Below the pieces are notes generated by a model. It was not told where the DNA came from. It did no database searches and was given only the letters and a program-made list of their open reading frames with translations. DNA of 64,000 nt from Rotaria sordida (taxonomy: Eukaryota > Rotifera > Eurotatoria > Philodinida > Philodinidae). Made by a program: the position numbers and the translations under genes. Where the stretch lies: NCBI GenBank assembly GCA_905250125.1, contig CAJNOL010000543.1, forward strand, positions 60,798-124,797. The letters run 5' to 3'. Shown here piece by piece: positions 46,995 through 60,073 of this stretch. Positions within the stretch are counted from its first letter, which is position 1, and each line of letters opens with the position of its first letter.

Positions 46995-49900
46995 TTAAAC
47001 AGATGTTTCTGAATTTAATTTTAAAACAAATTTATTTTGTTTTAAATCAAAAAATTTTTCAATTAACTTAATTCTTGGTATTTGATGAAATGTACATATT
47101 AATGCAATATGTTCAGCATGTTGTTGTTTAAGTACAAATATTAAATTTGAATAAATTGATTGATTTATAGATATTCTTTGACATTTTTCTTCATCATTTG
47201 TTAATGTTTGTGTATCACATACAAGTATCCATGATTGTTCTTGATTTTTTGTTATTGATGCTAACACTGGAAATAACAACGTAGCTAATGGTTGAGATTC
47301 TGTTTGAATATAACGTTCAAGAAATGTTCGTGGTGAAAGATCATGTGATAAACATGTTGCTAAATGAGTTATAATTGATTCTCGTGTAAAATAAGGTTGT
47401 TGTCGTGTTAATCGAAGATATTTTTGAAGAGAACGTGACATTGAAGAAAAAACAGCCTAGAAAAATATAAATAAATTATGGTTTTTTTTTTATTTTTAGA
47501 GATCAATATTTACTTGTGCTGCTTCTCGAGCATCCATTGGTATATGTGAACCATATTTTTCATCATGACATTTTCTAACATGTGTAAATGCATCTTCACA
47601 TGACATTATTAATTTTGTACGTCGTTTTCGTACACGACGTTCATAATCGAGTTCATCATAGAATCTATAATAGATTTTAATAATAATTAATAGAATAGAA
47701 CATATTTTTTTAAAATAAAACTAGAATTTTCTAATGTAGTAATAGAGATTTTTCATACTAGAGTTAGATTCATTTTAATTAAGTTTTGAAACACTATTGA
47801 AAGAAAATAATTTGGCTAATATTATCATAATTGTCGAAGAATGACTTCTTCCTCTTACGAGAAAACATTCCCGAAGTGTTACTTGTTAAGCGAACTGGTA
47901 TTTTGTCCATAAGCAAGCTGCATTGTGACTAGTAGAATCCAATAATGATCAATCCATATGTACTGTCCCTCCCAAATTATGACAATTTTACTGAATTTTT
48001 TTAATCACTCGCTATGCATTTGTAAAAAAAACCTGAATAAGAAAATTTCAACTTGAAATTTTTCCCATCAGCAGATCTCGCAGATCTTTGAATGTCATGA
48101 AAATTTTAGCCTGAAGAAATGTGTTCGTCCATATGCTTTTACCCTGAAATTTTCAGAATATTCAAAGGTGCACGATACTTACCTAAGAAAACATTTCAGG
48201 TTGAAATTATCTAATTCGATTTTTTCAAAAATACTTTTCTAAAGATAAAAATTCAGTGAAATTGTAATAACTTGTGGAAGGATAACGCATGGTGGCGAAC
48301 CCTTATAAACTTTTAGTAGTCTCATCTGGTATCTTTGATCGTTAGCCTTAACATTTTCAAAAAAAATATCGTATTCTATAGAATGCAGCAAAGTTCGAGT
48401 TCAGTGATAAATTAGTACTTTATGCAAAAAAACATTGTTTTTACGAACAAACATTAAATGTTTAATATATCAGAATAGGTATAAAATTGAAGGCTTTAGA
48501 CTTTATTTTTCTTTTAAATCTTGTTACGATACAATTAATGAACGAAAAGTTTTCTATAAAAAGACATATATCATGTCAATCGATTTTCTTATTTATTAAA
48601 ACTATCATTGAAAGCTTCATCTATACAGTTTATAAGTAAGTCAATTCGTTTTTCGCTCATTAATCTATATTCTAATGGTAGATTTTTTTTTTCTTTCCCT
48701 TCACATCCTTGGAAATAAATGACATAAAATAATGTTTATTTACCATTCTCAAGTTTGTTATAATTATCTAAAATATTTGAAACTAGGCATGTGTTTAAAT
48801 AAATATCTCGGATTTTATTAAAACAACAAAATATATATATATATATACTAAGTAATTAACTTACCTATCATTCAATCCACGCATTGATCGTGTAGTATTA
48901 ATTCCATTTGTACCAGTAGCAATCGTCGATGAATTTGATTGTGATCCAATAGATTTTGTTGAAAATGCTCTATGACGTTTAGCTTGTGTTTGATGAGCAT
49001 TTTCTAACCATGGATTAAATACAGGAAAATCTTTATAATATTGTTCTAATAAATAAACACTAGCTTCTTGTATTGACATTGATCCTAAAAAAGAAAATTC
49101 AATCAATATATTTTTTATATAAAAAAAACAAAATCATCATACCAATTGTATATTGTCTTATTTGTCCATCAGGTGATCGTACAACTTTAACAATCCATTT
49201 TGGATATAACCATTTAATTTCTAAGATAAATACAGATAATATTAATATAAATAGAAGTAAATCTTCATATGTTGATGTCATTGATAAAATTCGTTCATAT
49301 TTATCAATTCTTGATTTTAATATTTTATATATATAATAAAACCAATAGACAATAATAATAATTAATAATATCATAATTAAACATGTTTTTTGTATATGAA
49401 TACATGGTAAATATGTTTGATTACGACGTCGATAAAGTAATAGAAATGTACCAAAAAATAAAAAAATAAGTTTAAAAATAATTGTTAATATTGGTGAATA
49501 ATCATCAATAGATAATATTGTATCCGATGTTAATAATATATATGGTAATATAAGAAAGAATATAGGTGAAATGAAAGCAATTAAACAAAGTAAATAAATA
49601 ATAAATTGTGATATTGTTACAGATAATGTTCGTTGATGAAAATTATTTGACAAAATTTGTAAATGTTCATTATGATGATGATTATCATTCAATTGTAAAG
49701 TAGTATCATTATTATTTGTTAATGTATCTTCATTACCTCCATTACATGTTATTGTTGTTGTTTCACCCCAATTATCATCTTGTGGAAGAATTTTAACTTC
49801 AATACGTTCATCTTGACTATCAGTTGAAACAACAGGTATTGATGATGATGATGGCATATCATCATTATGACGTTTTTTATGATGATAACGACGATTTGAT

Positions 49901-50384
49901 GAACGTATTTCATTATTAATTGTATGTGATGATGATGGAAGTGCAGAATTAACTAAACCACTGTATGTTTCCGGTTCCATAATCTATGAAAAAAAACAAA
50001 AGATACTATTACTAACGAAAAATCATATGAAATAAAGATATTAAATAACTATAGATTAGTAAGTACTAATCACTGTCTGTCTAATCATAAAAAAAGATGT
50101 CAAATACAAAACGCAATATTGCATGATCAATCTACATCATAACAAGAATATATTGAAAGAGTATGCTTTTTTTCTTTTCTCAAAACTACCAATACATCAA
50201 ATATGATATTAAGTGTACTCATTTCTATTATCATTCATAGATGTTGAGTAGCCTACTTTTTAAAAAATAAAAGATTCTAAATAATATCACTCACCTCAAT
50301 TTCTGATGCACTATAATGTTGCTCTACAGCATTACCACTTTTGTTTAAGAGTAGCTCATATGTCTTTGTTTTTGCTGTTGTCAT
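46995..50384 (-). CDS. VANGL: Van Gogh-like planar cell polarity protein
   Basis: Five coding exons: 50384-50295, 49983-49143, 49084-48865, 47664-47514, 47456-46995 (587 aa; vertebrate VANGL2 is 521). The Asn/Ser/His-rich cytoplasmic N-terminus includes SSNRRYHHKKRH; four membrane segments lie at ~155-182, 195-215, 231-251 and 270-287. The long cytoplasmic C-terminus has the family segments WIVKVVRSPDGQIRQYTIG, SIQEASVYLLEQYYKDFPVF, NPWLENA, FYDELDYERRVRKRR, CHDEKYGSHIPMDAREAAQA and LRLTRQQPYFT, and ends ETSV, the PDZ-binding motif that recruits Dishevelled/Scribble-type partners. It acts at the plasma membrane in planar cell polarity. Exon 1 adds 30 in-frame residues (MTTAKTKTYELLLNKSG...) before a second Met at 49980; I chose the upstream ATG because the splice is phase 0 and clean, but initiation at 49980 is possible. 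Intron 3 (1.2 kb) contains a fold-back repeat. Confidence 0.93.
47955..48290. repeat. Fold-back repeat inside a VANGL intron
   Basis: CAAATTATGACAATTTTACT near 47975 pairs with the complement of CAGTGAAATTGTAATAACTT near 48255; arms at least 45 bp, with further imperfect pairing inward (TTCAACTTGAAATT / AGGTTGAAATTATC). About 335 bp. The gene is otherwise intact, so the insertion is tolerated. Confidence 0.55.
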
Positions 50385-52524
50385 AGCTGTCCGATGGCGA
50401 TTCATTATTGTCGACAAATACCTAACAACTGTTTGACTACTTCTTTTTTTTGTCTACGCCGCCTATACGAACCCATGAAATTAACCCTCGCATCTTTCTT
50501 TTTTTTCTTCTTTCTTCGTTCATTGTCTCGTAGCGTCGTTATTTTTCACGCTGTCTCGCTATCTACCGTAAGTCGTTGCTTCAGGCAATTAAGAACGTGT
50601 AGAGTGTTCTAGTCAATATAGAAAAAACTACTAAATTAAAGTTCAACTGATATCATATATGCGTAGATCTCTAAACTATAATCTATGCTGATCATTCAAA
50701 ATAATATATATATATATATATAACAAAAGAGAGCAAAAAAAAATGAAAACATCAATGCAAGGCTTTCTTCTCAATTAAACAAATACAAGAAGAAAAAAAA
50801 ATGATTGATGAACTAAACATTAAAAAACAACGATACATATAAATGAATTGAACAGGTATGTCGTATTGTTCAATGAGATTGTCGCGAAATAAAAGTGAGT
50901 ATGTTATCTTATTATAACTATCGTCTATGAGCATCTATAATATTTTAACATGAACTCCTTTGTTATTTGTTGATCAAAATTTTCTATAATGAGGATTCAA
51001 TTTGTTAAAATCACTGAGCATATACTCCCAATTATGCCTGTCTACTTCTCTTGTCACGCATATACCAATGTTAACTAATGAGAATTTTACATTTTCTTAC
51101 ATACAGTATAAAGATATTTGCTGTTGTCGATAGGCGTATGGTAATTTTCTTCCATATGAAATAGTTTGAACAGTATATATATATATATAGTTAAATACAA
51201 TGATACTATGTTATTTGATCAAAGATTTAGTAGATGGTTGTTCATAAGAAGTAATGAAAAATGAGAAGAATCAGTGTAATAAAGTTGAACAGACGACGAC
51301 GACGATGAAGAAATGGATCATATACACACTTAAAAGATTTCATGATTGACCCAACTGACCCCAAAAGAAATCGACCAGACGAAAATAAATGTGTTATTCA
51401 TAATGATATATAGACAGAACTTTCTTATAATATATATATATGAATAATTCTACAGACATAACATGAAATCTCTACTTTCAAAGCCAATTAATGCATCTGT
51501 TTATATGAATAGAAAATGGAGAGAAAAAAAAAGAGCTTTATATAAATAGAGACGGATAATCTCGACAAGTGGACTGTCAGACATTGAGAACAAATGAAGG
51601 ATAGATGGAACATAAAAGAAAAACAAACACGACTAAATGAACAATTTACTTACATGTTCGAAAAAGAATTGTTTGCCAGGTGATATCGATTGATCACCGT
51701 TATACAAAACAACAAAGAATCAATTTCTATTGGCTATTACAAACACAGAGGCATAATTGTATGTATATACAAATTGAATTATCAAAAAGATACTTTCAAT
51801 GTATCAATACCGATTGATCATGCCATCTACAAAAGGAAAAGTTTCTTTTTGAACAATATCAAAAATCTTCCAATCAAACTATGGAGTCATTTAATCTTCT
51901 CCAATCTTGATGACCTCTGGACATTCCCCTGTCTAAACATATATGTTATGATATTAATTGACCACTATCACTCATACACCTTTAACAATACTTTTTTACG
52001 TCGTAGACATTGACTAGACGAAACAGGTACAAAAAAAACAGGTGAATTGTTTGTTTCTAATTGAGATCGATTTTTTTTTTCATAAAGAATTTTATTTATA
52101 CAATTTCTTTTAGGAAATATTAAAAAGAAATCAATTTAACAGCTATTTTAATTCCTAGCATCATCGTCACATGTAATTCTCATAATTTTAATATGATAGT
52201 ATTTATGACTATCTATTATTTGAAAATATCCTTTTTACATGATAAAAATTTTAATAAATATATAAAATGAGAAAATAATTTAATGCTTTGTTAACAACAA
52301 CACATTCGATAACTGATTCAAGTCTTTTAATTGTGTCTTTCATCTGCAATGGGCCTTATTAATTAATGATTCATCTTTTCATCATAAGTGAAAATTTTAT
52401 ATGGTTCGATTGAGTGCTCTTTCATCGTTTCATTGCAATTATCTATATTCTTTGTGCATATCACGAATATACATTTAACATGGCTAACCTTAGTTATTAA
52501 ATAAATTGGCTTGTAACATTAACT
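50385..52524. other. Gene-free region upstream of VANGL
   Basis: Contains the VANGL 5' UTR and promoter on the minus strand (50385-50700) followed by AT-rich DNA with (AT)n runs at 50704-50722, 51174-51189 and 51427-51440 and a GACGAC run near 51292. No supported gene; the frame 51690-52013 (plus) has no recognisable features. Confidence 0.4.
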
Positions 52525-54430
52525 CTTTACCTTCCTATTGAGTCATTTTTGACAGATTCATAGGAATTATTTACTTGAATTAATAAAGCATTGAATCAAG
52601 AAGATAGCCTCCAAATATTGTGTAGAGTCTTCAATAAACTACAAATTCGTAAGAAAATTAAACTTTTTTCATTCTGTGTCGGTTAGCGAGGGAAGTATTC
52701 CAACTGATTAATTGTTTTTGACTTGGAACTGTATGCATTTTTAAATGAATGCCGTAGCTTCCTTTAGGAACGTCAGAAAAACTGATTCACTGGAATTGGT
52801 CGAAATTGGCTTTGGTTAGGGATAGAAATTTATTGTTGCACAGGCTGTTACTTTACTAGTTACTCAGTAACCGAATATCGGCGAAATTCTGGATTTGAAT
52901 CTTTCATCAAGCAAACATATTTTCGATGAAATAACAACTTTTTTGTAAATTTTGACGAAAGATTTTTGGGATCAGAGAATCTGAATGTGCAAGCCGTTTC
53001 TCAAAATTTTATACCTGATTTTTTTTCACTAGAGAAAGAGTTTTGAGAGAAGTTAATGGGTTTTTTTTACACAGTTTCATTATAGGTGTTCGAGGTACAG
53101 TTTACTTCATCGAGAAATGAACAACATAATTTTGAGAAACTGATTGGAGATTAAAATTCTTCGACCTCGAAAACCTTCGGTCAAACTTTATACAAAAAAA
53201 ATTGTTATTTCTTAAAAAACAGCCTTATTTGATGAAAGATTCAAATCCAGAATTTCGTCAATATTCTATTACTGAGTAACTGGTAAAGTAGAAGCCTGTG
53301 TAACAGTAAGTTCTTACTCCTAATCAAAGGCAATTTCGATCAGTTCGAGGTTAATTTCAAGAATTGAAATTGGTGCATTCCTAATTTGTACAGAGATAGG
53401 TCTTAACGAGAGTAGTTTATTGTGAAAGTTTCAGATCTTTTGATTTGCTTCTATTCTGAAATAAGAATATAGAATCTGCCGATGTATACGAACAATGTAA
53501 AAGACACGGCTTTACCATAGCTGTATCTAAGAATAGGAACAATGATTAGATCTGAAACATTCACAAAAACCTATTTTCGATAAGGGTCGTGTCTGTGCAA
53601 AGTTTCAAGTCGAAACTCGAAAATCAGTTTTTCTGATGGAAATCAGAGCATTCATTTAAAAACTACTGTAAAAGTGCAATATCTCGTCAATAATTAGCTA
53701 AGATCCTGAACTCTTTTAAAGATATTCATAATTCATTTAGGTCTACATGATGTGCATAACCTCGGCTCAAAAGCGATTGATCAGTTGGGAACCTTTCTCG
53801 TAGGATTTATGAGTTTGAAAATTATACTTTTTCCAAAAAAGTGAAATTTATTTGATTTTGTTACACAGACTGATTATTTTGATGTTCATCGGGCTGACAT
53901 ATACTGCTACGGAGATAATCTATTTACAAAGAAGTTTTAAAAATTTCTTGACAGAAGATATGAAAGTATTACTTTTCAAGACAATCACGATCATTTTTGA
54001 ACTATTCGTAGGGATTAACATAAAATAATGTTTTTTTCTAGAATTATTTTATTTTTACTATAAACTCACAAATAACACAATTTTCATTTTTAAAGATTTT
54101 ATTAGAACTAATAACCACTCAAAAAAGCGTTCTATGGTCATTTTTGAAATAATTTCTTATCGACAAAAGATAGAAATCTGAAGATTTTATTATAGCAAGA
54201 TTTAAACAATATGAATGAATAATTTCGAATCCGAATCACAAACCAATGATTTCATATTATAAAAACAAAATGAACACTAACGATACTGACACAATCCTAG
54301 AAATAAAAGGTTTGATTCCAATTCATAAATAGTCGCCTTTGCAAGTGTCTCATCAGCCTGAAAAATATCTCTTTAAAAAACAAAAAACACTTCACACAGA
54401 TAAAATAACTGCGAAAAAAAACTAAATTAA
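52525..54430. repeat. Dispersed repeat, long copy with nested palindromes
   Basis: Ends match the short copy at 45340-46030. Between them, 52730-52795 and 53380-53810 are related to the palindromic element at 5571-6170: for example GTGCAATATCTCGTCAATAA near 53675 matches TGCAATATCTCGGCAGTGAT near 6046, and TCTTAACGAGAGTAG matches TCTTAGCGAGAATTG. That palindrome is itself split by a second one (52795-53360). So three layers of insertion can be read. No coding sequence. Confidence 0.6.
52795..53360. repeat. Inner palindromic element
   Basis: ACTGATTCACTGGAATTGGT onward, with GTTACTTTACTAGTTACTCA near 52850 and CTGGATTTGAATCTTTCATC near 52890, pairs with GATGAAAGATTCAAATCCAG near 53230 and TGAGTAACTGGTAAAGTAGA near 53273. 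Arms about 200 bp. It interrupts the surrounding palindrome, hence a later insertion. Confidence 0.65.
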
Positions 54431-54665
54431 CAATAAATGCAATTTTGATATCATTCAAGACGAATGAATCATTTATAGTCCATTCTGCATCTCCACAATA
54501 AAATAACTTTATACAAATATTAGTGTTATAACTAACACCAACATAAGCTATTTCTATAGTTGATTAAACCGCTAACGTTTTCAAACATATATTGATATTT
54601 TTCTTCATCAATAAAATATTCGATAAAATTTTTAATAATTTTTTAATATGTTTATGATCGATTAT

Positions 54666-55713
54666 ACAAAGTGCAGCTGTTTTCTAAAAAAAAAGACTTG
54701 CACAAAATTAAATTTTTTATGTAATGGTTTTCTTGTCATTAGAAAGTAATTATAAAATTCATTTAAAAAAAAAATTCATTACCCTTGAAGAAATCAGAGA
54801 GAAATTATCAACAACGTATCATTCCTCAGTATCTATACCAACAATATATCGTCATTTTCATGAATATGGTTATAGAAATGTTTTACCAAAAAGTATTCAT
54901 ATGTTAAAACTTGAAGAAATAAAAACGATGTATTCAATGCGTTCAACAACATCAAAATGATGATTTTACATGCACAATATTTACTGATGAATCTTCATTT
55001 CAACTTTTTCGTAACACTATTCGTCGTTGAACAAAACATCCAAATGATGAATTAAAATGTATACCTAAAAATCATCAAAAAGCTTATGTGTGTAGTGCGC
55101 TGTTAGGTGAGAGATGCGTTGACCTGTTACATGTTCAGAGGCAATTTTGATTATCCATATTATATTCATGTTCTTGAAAATGATCTTCTTCCTGCTGCTA
55201 AACGTAAGTGATGAAGGAAAACAACGCAGCCTTACTATTTGTTTCTTCTTTTTACAATAATTTCGTCAAAATTGGCGTTTACAGCAAGATAATAAACCGA
55301 AACATACTAGTGATGTTACTAGACGATTCATCAACAACAATGTACCACAATTATTAGAGTGGCCATCTAACAGGCTAGATGTCAATTTTATCATAAATAT
55401 TTGGTCGATCGTGAAACGCAAAGTTAAGAAGAAAAAGAAAATCGAAACACATTGATGAACTCGAGCTTTTTTTACCTGAAGAATTCAAAAATGTTGATGT
55501 TAATATTGTAAAGAATTCTGGAATGTTCAGGAAAAAAAGATGTTTGTCTCTTATTGTTTCTAAAAGCGAATGAATAAAATATTAAGACATAGCGTTGAAT
55601 ATTACTCGTCATAGGCTATCAGCCAGTATACGGAACTACTTTAGAGTAACATATATATAAGGATATATTTGCATAACAAAATGTGTAAGTTTTTTTCAAA
55701 AACAGCTGCATAA
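54666..55713 (+). mobile_element. Decayed Tc1-type transposon
   Basis: Inverted ends: left GTGCAGCTGTTTTCTAAAAA... at 54671, right in reverse complement ATGCAGCTGTTTTTGAAAAA, each continuing with ACTTGCACA/ACTTACACA. Transposase remains are read across frames: HTH-side ITLEEIREKLSTTYHSS and IPTIYRHFHEYGYR, then FTDESSFQLFR (first catalytic Asp), CIPKNHQKAYV, YMFRGNFDYPYYIHVLENDL, NWRLQQDNKPKHTS (second Asp), LLEWPSNRLDVNFIINIW (family PSNSPDLNPIEN-W, third acidic residue lost at the E position) and KNVDVNIVKN. Several frameshifts and stops, plus an apparent 56-bp insertion near 55207-55262. Non-autonomous now. Confidence 0.82.
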
Positions 55714-56290
55714 ATTCAATGATCAAGGTTGATGATAAAAATAAATGTAGTTCATTTGAAAGCAGACAGTAAGGGTTTGCATATGAATTGTGTTAATGAT
55801 GAATCAATTACAATATGCATAGATGATTATCAAAATTATTCGCACTATTTTTTTTACAAGTCTTGCTTCTCTTTTTCTATTTTGTTTTTTTTTATATATC
55901 AAGCATGACTTGTGACCTTCAGTATTTTTTTCAACTTGCTGATAAATGATCCAAGCTGAGTGCTACTTGAAATAAGTTATAATTTCTAACTATCTGTATA
56001 CGAGACATAATAAAATGCTGGTAATTTTTTTTTACACCTGTAAATGTCTTGCTTAATATCGATTTATGTGTGTGTGCAATCAAGTGTGATGGAATAGACC
56101 AAAAAAGAGAAGCAAAATGAAAAGGTACATCTATTAAGGACGATGTTCCTTATCAAATAGGAGCTATACATATATATATTTCTACTTATCAATATTTTTC
56201 ATTAAAGACAATAATAACAATATCACGAAGGACGATTGTCATACGTCATTGTATTATTCAAGATAAACAACATAGCTGATTGCATTCAAT
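55714..56290. other. Spacer upstream of the kinase gene
   Basis: AT-rich, with T-tracts and a (TA) run at 56168-56180. Presumed promoter of the gene at 56291. Nothing else seen. Confidence 0.35.
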
Positions 56291-57356
56291 ATGGGTGTTG
56301 AATCATCTAAATCAAGTCATGTTCGATATGGCATGTTGATTTTTTTGTTGTTCTTCCATATAATCGATAAAATATTCAACCTTTGTTTTTTTTTCAGGAC
56401 CAATATTCTCTGTTCGTGATCGTTGGTATCGTATTTTAGGTGTTATTGGTCAAGGTGCTCAAGCTACTGTATATCGATGTGAAGATCAAAGTGCTACTCA
56501 ATATGCTGTTAAAGTTTTTTATTTTTCACGTGTTCATCGTTCTGAAAGAGCACGTCGTATTAAAAGTTTTATTAAAGAAGCACGCATTTTAAAAGATTTG
56601 AGTAGACGTTCACATCATTTTATTCATTTGCTTGATTATGAATATAAACGTGAAGGAAATATCGGTTATATGATCATGGAATTAGGTGAAAGTAGTTTAC
56701 GACAACAACTAACAGGACTACCATTAAAAGATCCAATTCGACAAGTGTATTGGAAACAGATTGTTGCCATTTTGACAGCTCTTCAAGATGCGAATGTTGG
56801 TAATTGAAATAGAGAGAAATATTTTAACATTCATTTATATATGTTTTTGTTTTTTATTTTTATTTCAAAGTACATGCTGATATTAAACCTGAAAATTTAA
56901 TTCTAGTAAATAATGTACTCAAATTAACTGATCTAGGTGTTTCCTTTCGAATTAATGCACCAATACAGACGATTCAACGAAGTAGAATTATTGGTACTAT
57001 TGGTACGTATTTACACTAATCATACTTTCAATATTATATATTATACACTTTTTATATGATTACATCCATTTTTAGATTATATGGCACCTGAAGTATTTTC
57101 TCATACTATCGGTTTCAAATCGGATGTATGGTCAGCAGGGATTATTCTATATGAAATGACCTATGGTCGTCCTCCTTTCTTTGGTATTCAGGATCGAAAT
57201 CTAAAAGTGGCTATTATTGCATCAAGAGAACCTATACGATTTCCTCGACGTAGAAATCGTTATTTAATCGATTGTATACAACAATGTCTTCAACCTATTG
57301 CAGAATTTAGACCAAGTGCAGATCAATTAGCAATGCATCCTTATACAGGAATGTAG
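56291..57356 (+). CDS. Small Mps1/TTK-like protein kinase
   Basis: Four exons: 56291-56330, 56398-56799, 56871-57002, 57076-57356 (284 aa), essentially only a kinase domain. Gly loop GVIGQGAQATVYR, Lys52 in YAVKVF, Glu in FIKEARIL, catalytic loop HADIKPEN (Asp151), DLG at 168-170 in place of DFG, APE at 195-197 (YMAPEVFS), and DVWSAGIILYEMTYGRPPF. The layout (HSDLKPAN-like loop, TIDYMAPE) is closest to Mps1/TTK kinases, but no kinetochore N-terminus is present. The first intron seems to use a GC donor (TATG|GCATGT) to keep frame; the alternative is a donor right after the start codon (ATGG|GTGTTG). With the first choice the N-terminus MGVESSKS is a possible N-myristoylation signal. Confidence 0.8.
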
Positions 57357-58562
57357 TTAACAACAAGAGAGAAAAAGAGAAAATTCTGTACTTCAGTGTA
57401 GGTATGCCAAAGCTATTCTCGGATACTAAGAAGTTCTCGAGAATAACTGTGAAGAACAGAGTTTTCGCTTTTTCTTCATTTTATTTTTGTTTAATTGAAA
57501 TCTTGGATTTTGTTATTAGTTTTATTCTTCTTCAAGCGAAGAAAACTTCACTAAGAATATAGGAAATTGAATTTATTTTTACAGATGTCACTAATGAACA
57601 GTACTTCGACTATGTATAAATATTTTGTATATCGACATACTATTAATTCTTATTATTCTTCATAAAATAAATTCTTTTTTTTCCACTAAATGTTTTTTAA
57701 ATGAAATTTAAAATAAGTTTTCATTTGTTTTTGTCATATTCAGATTCGTTATCTAATCTACAAATAGTTCATATTGTTGTTTTTCTTTTTTTTCCACGTT
57801 GGACAATGAGATTGGAAGAAAGGTTTGTCCTTTTTGCGTCATTCAGTTGATGATTTACATTGAATAATACATCGACGTATTTTTTTAAAACTCTTCGTAC
57901 ATTTTATTTATTTACCGTACTGCATTTCAGTTTACTTATTTACAACAGTGAAAGACGTCATAGTGAGGTGTGCGCCCCCTATATTTTTTCCTTCGCCCGC
58001 AACCTTGTACATTAAAAGGGTGACAGTATAATAAATAATTTACGCATTTGATAAGAAAGCACTTTTTTATTTTAAATATAATGGCTACATTTATTGATGC
58101 TATACACAGCACTACGTGAGAGTTAAGCCTACGTCTAAAGTATAAAACTACCCTTTAGTAGATAGATAAGACATTTCTATAGCAGATGTTCTACCTTTTG
58201 ATATTATAATATCAGAAGGTGAAACACTTTCACGATGAGGAACACCAGATATAATGTTACTGTATATTCACGGTGGAATACTTGCTATAGGAATACCCCA
58301 AGAATATCTACCTTTTTGTCTATACACTTTGATCTGTTCAGCATACTTATGTAATTCGAATCGAACAAAAATCATTCTGTATGATGTATAGTATACCACC
58401 GATAGTTATTCTCCAATCGGAAATCTACTGCCGAGATACTGGTGGTAATACGAACAAACGTGCAACGACATGAGTGTTTTTTTTTTATAGTTCCATAATC
58501 ATTTGATTACGAATCGAAAAAATTTTCTTTCTAGATTTTTTTAATCGATACTCAAAGAAAAT
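57357..58562. other. Gene spacer
   Basis: 3' flank of the kinase gene (AATAAA near 57665) and upstream region of the TMBIM6 gene. 57950-58470 is less AT-rich and includes GAGGTGTGCGCCCCC and paired words around TTTGATATTATAATATCAGA (58197) that form a short hairpin; it is probably old repeat sequence. No gene seen. Confidence 0.4.
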
Positions 58563-60073
58563 ATGTCGCAAACAACTTCATTTCCTTTCTTTGATAATAC
58601 TAATCAATATCGAGCTGATGGCAAACCAAATACATCAAATAAATTTAATTTGAAAACACTTTTGGATTTTTCAAATTTGTAAGTATTTTAATTGTATTTT
58701 TTTTTTGTTCTTAAACTAATCTTGTTTTATCTTATTCAGACAACCACGGGTTCAAACTCATTTAAAAAACGTCTATACTTGTTTATTGGGTGCAACATTA
58801 TGTGCTACATTAGGTATTTATTTATCTATGGCAGGTTGGCTTAATTATCCTCGTTTGGCAATGTTTGCATCAATAATAACAACTATTTGGCTTTTTTCAA
58901 TTGATTTTAATGGTCGTACACAAATGAAATGTTTTGGATTAATATCTGCTACAGCTTTGTTTACGGGTATTTATTTAAGTCCATTAATTAATTTGGCAAT
59001 TCATGTCGATCCACAAATTGTTATAACAGCTTTATTATTAACAACAATTATATTTGTTTGTTTTACACTTAGTGCTTTATTTACAAAAAGTCGAACTTAT
59101 TTATATCTTGGAGGTAAAAATATGAATAGAATATATACATATTCTCATATAAATCTATTGAAATATTTAGGTATACTAGGTACAGGCACATCTATTATGC
59201 TTTTACTTAGTTTGATGAATATATTTGGTCGTTCTCAACTTATTTTCAATGTAAATCAACAAAAAAAGAAAAAGAAACATATTTCAATGATATAATAAAG
59301 ATTATTTTTTTTTTATTTTTAATTTAGGTTAATCTATATCTTGGCTTGGCTATTGCTTGTGGATATATTTTATATGATACGCAATTAATTGTTGAACGAG
59401 CTAATAATGGAGATATGAATTATGTTAAGTAAGTAACAACTCTCTAGAAAAAAGTTCTTCGATATTCAAATTTATTTTTATAAGATAATTCGCTTAACAT
59501 TATAGAATATTTAATTATAATTTTTAATCCTGGCAAACTTTGATCTCGCATATTTCTATTAGTAAAATATTTTAGTAAGATTTGTAAAGATAATATTTCT
59601 CGTTTTTTCTCAAAATGATGATTTCTTATCAAAATAGCAGGAATGTTCTGAAGCCAATTGAAAAGGTTTTTTAGGAATTTGGTGAGCAAAATAACGAATA
59701 AAACGCTGAGGAAAAACGAAAATTTTTCAAGATTGTTGAGTCACATTTTGTAAAAACAGTATTTATGATTAAGAATATAATGTTGATAATTTATCTAACA
59801 CTTAGATTGTTATTAATACGAAGTTATCGTCAAAAAAGAAAATATATAATCTTGAACTTTAATAAAAACATTAACGTATATATATATGATTTTGTTGTTT
59901 TTAGACATGCACTTCTTTTATTTATCGATATGGTCGATTTATTCGTTCGAATTCTTATTATTTTACTTAAAAATGTATGTCTTTTGTTTTGTTTTTTTTC
60001 TTCTTCATCTTCATTTTATTTTATTTTTTTGTTTTAGTCACAAAGCAAAGATAAGAAAAGTAACAATCGCTAA
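58563..60073 (+). CDS. TMBIM6: Bax inhibitor 1 (TMBIM6)
   Basis: Six exons: 58563-58678, 58740-59113, 59171-59250, 59328-59428, 59905-59974, 60038-60073 (258 aa; human 237). Hydrophilic N-terminus (1-~38) with FDFSNL-like start of the domain, then HLKNVYTCLLGATLCATLGI and six further hydrophobic segments. Family landmarks: LGGILGTGTSIMLLLSL, LYLGLAIACGYILYDTQLIV with the acidic Asp of the calcium-leak di-aspartyl pair, ERANNGDMNYVKHALLLFID and MVDLFVRILIILL. Ends in a basic hydrophilic tail (SKDKKSNNR) as usual for this ER protein. It limits ER-stress-induced cell death and modulates ER calcium. Intron 4 (476 bp) is the only long one. Confidence 0.93.
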
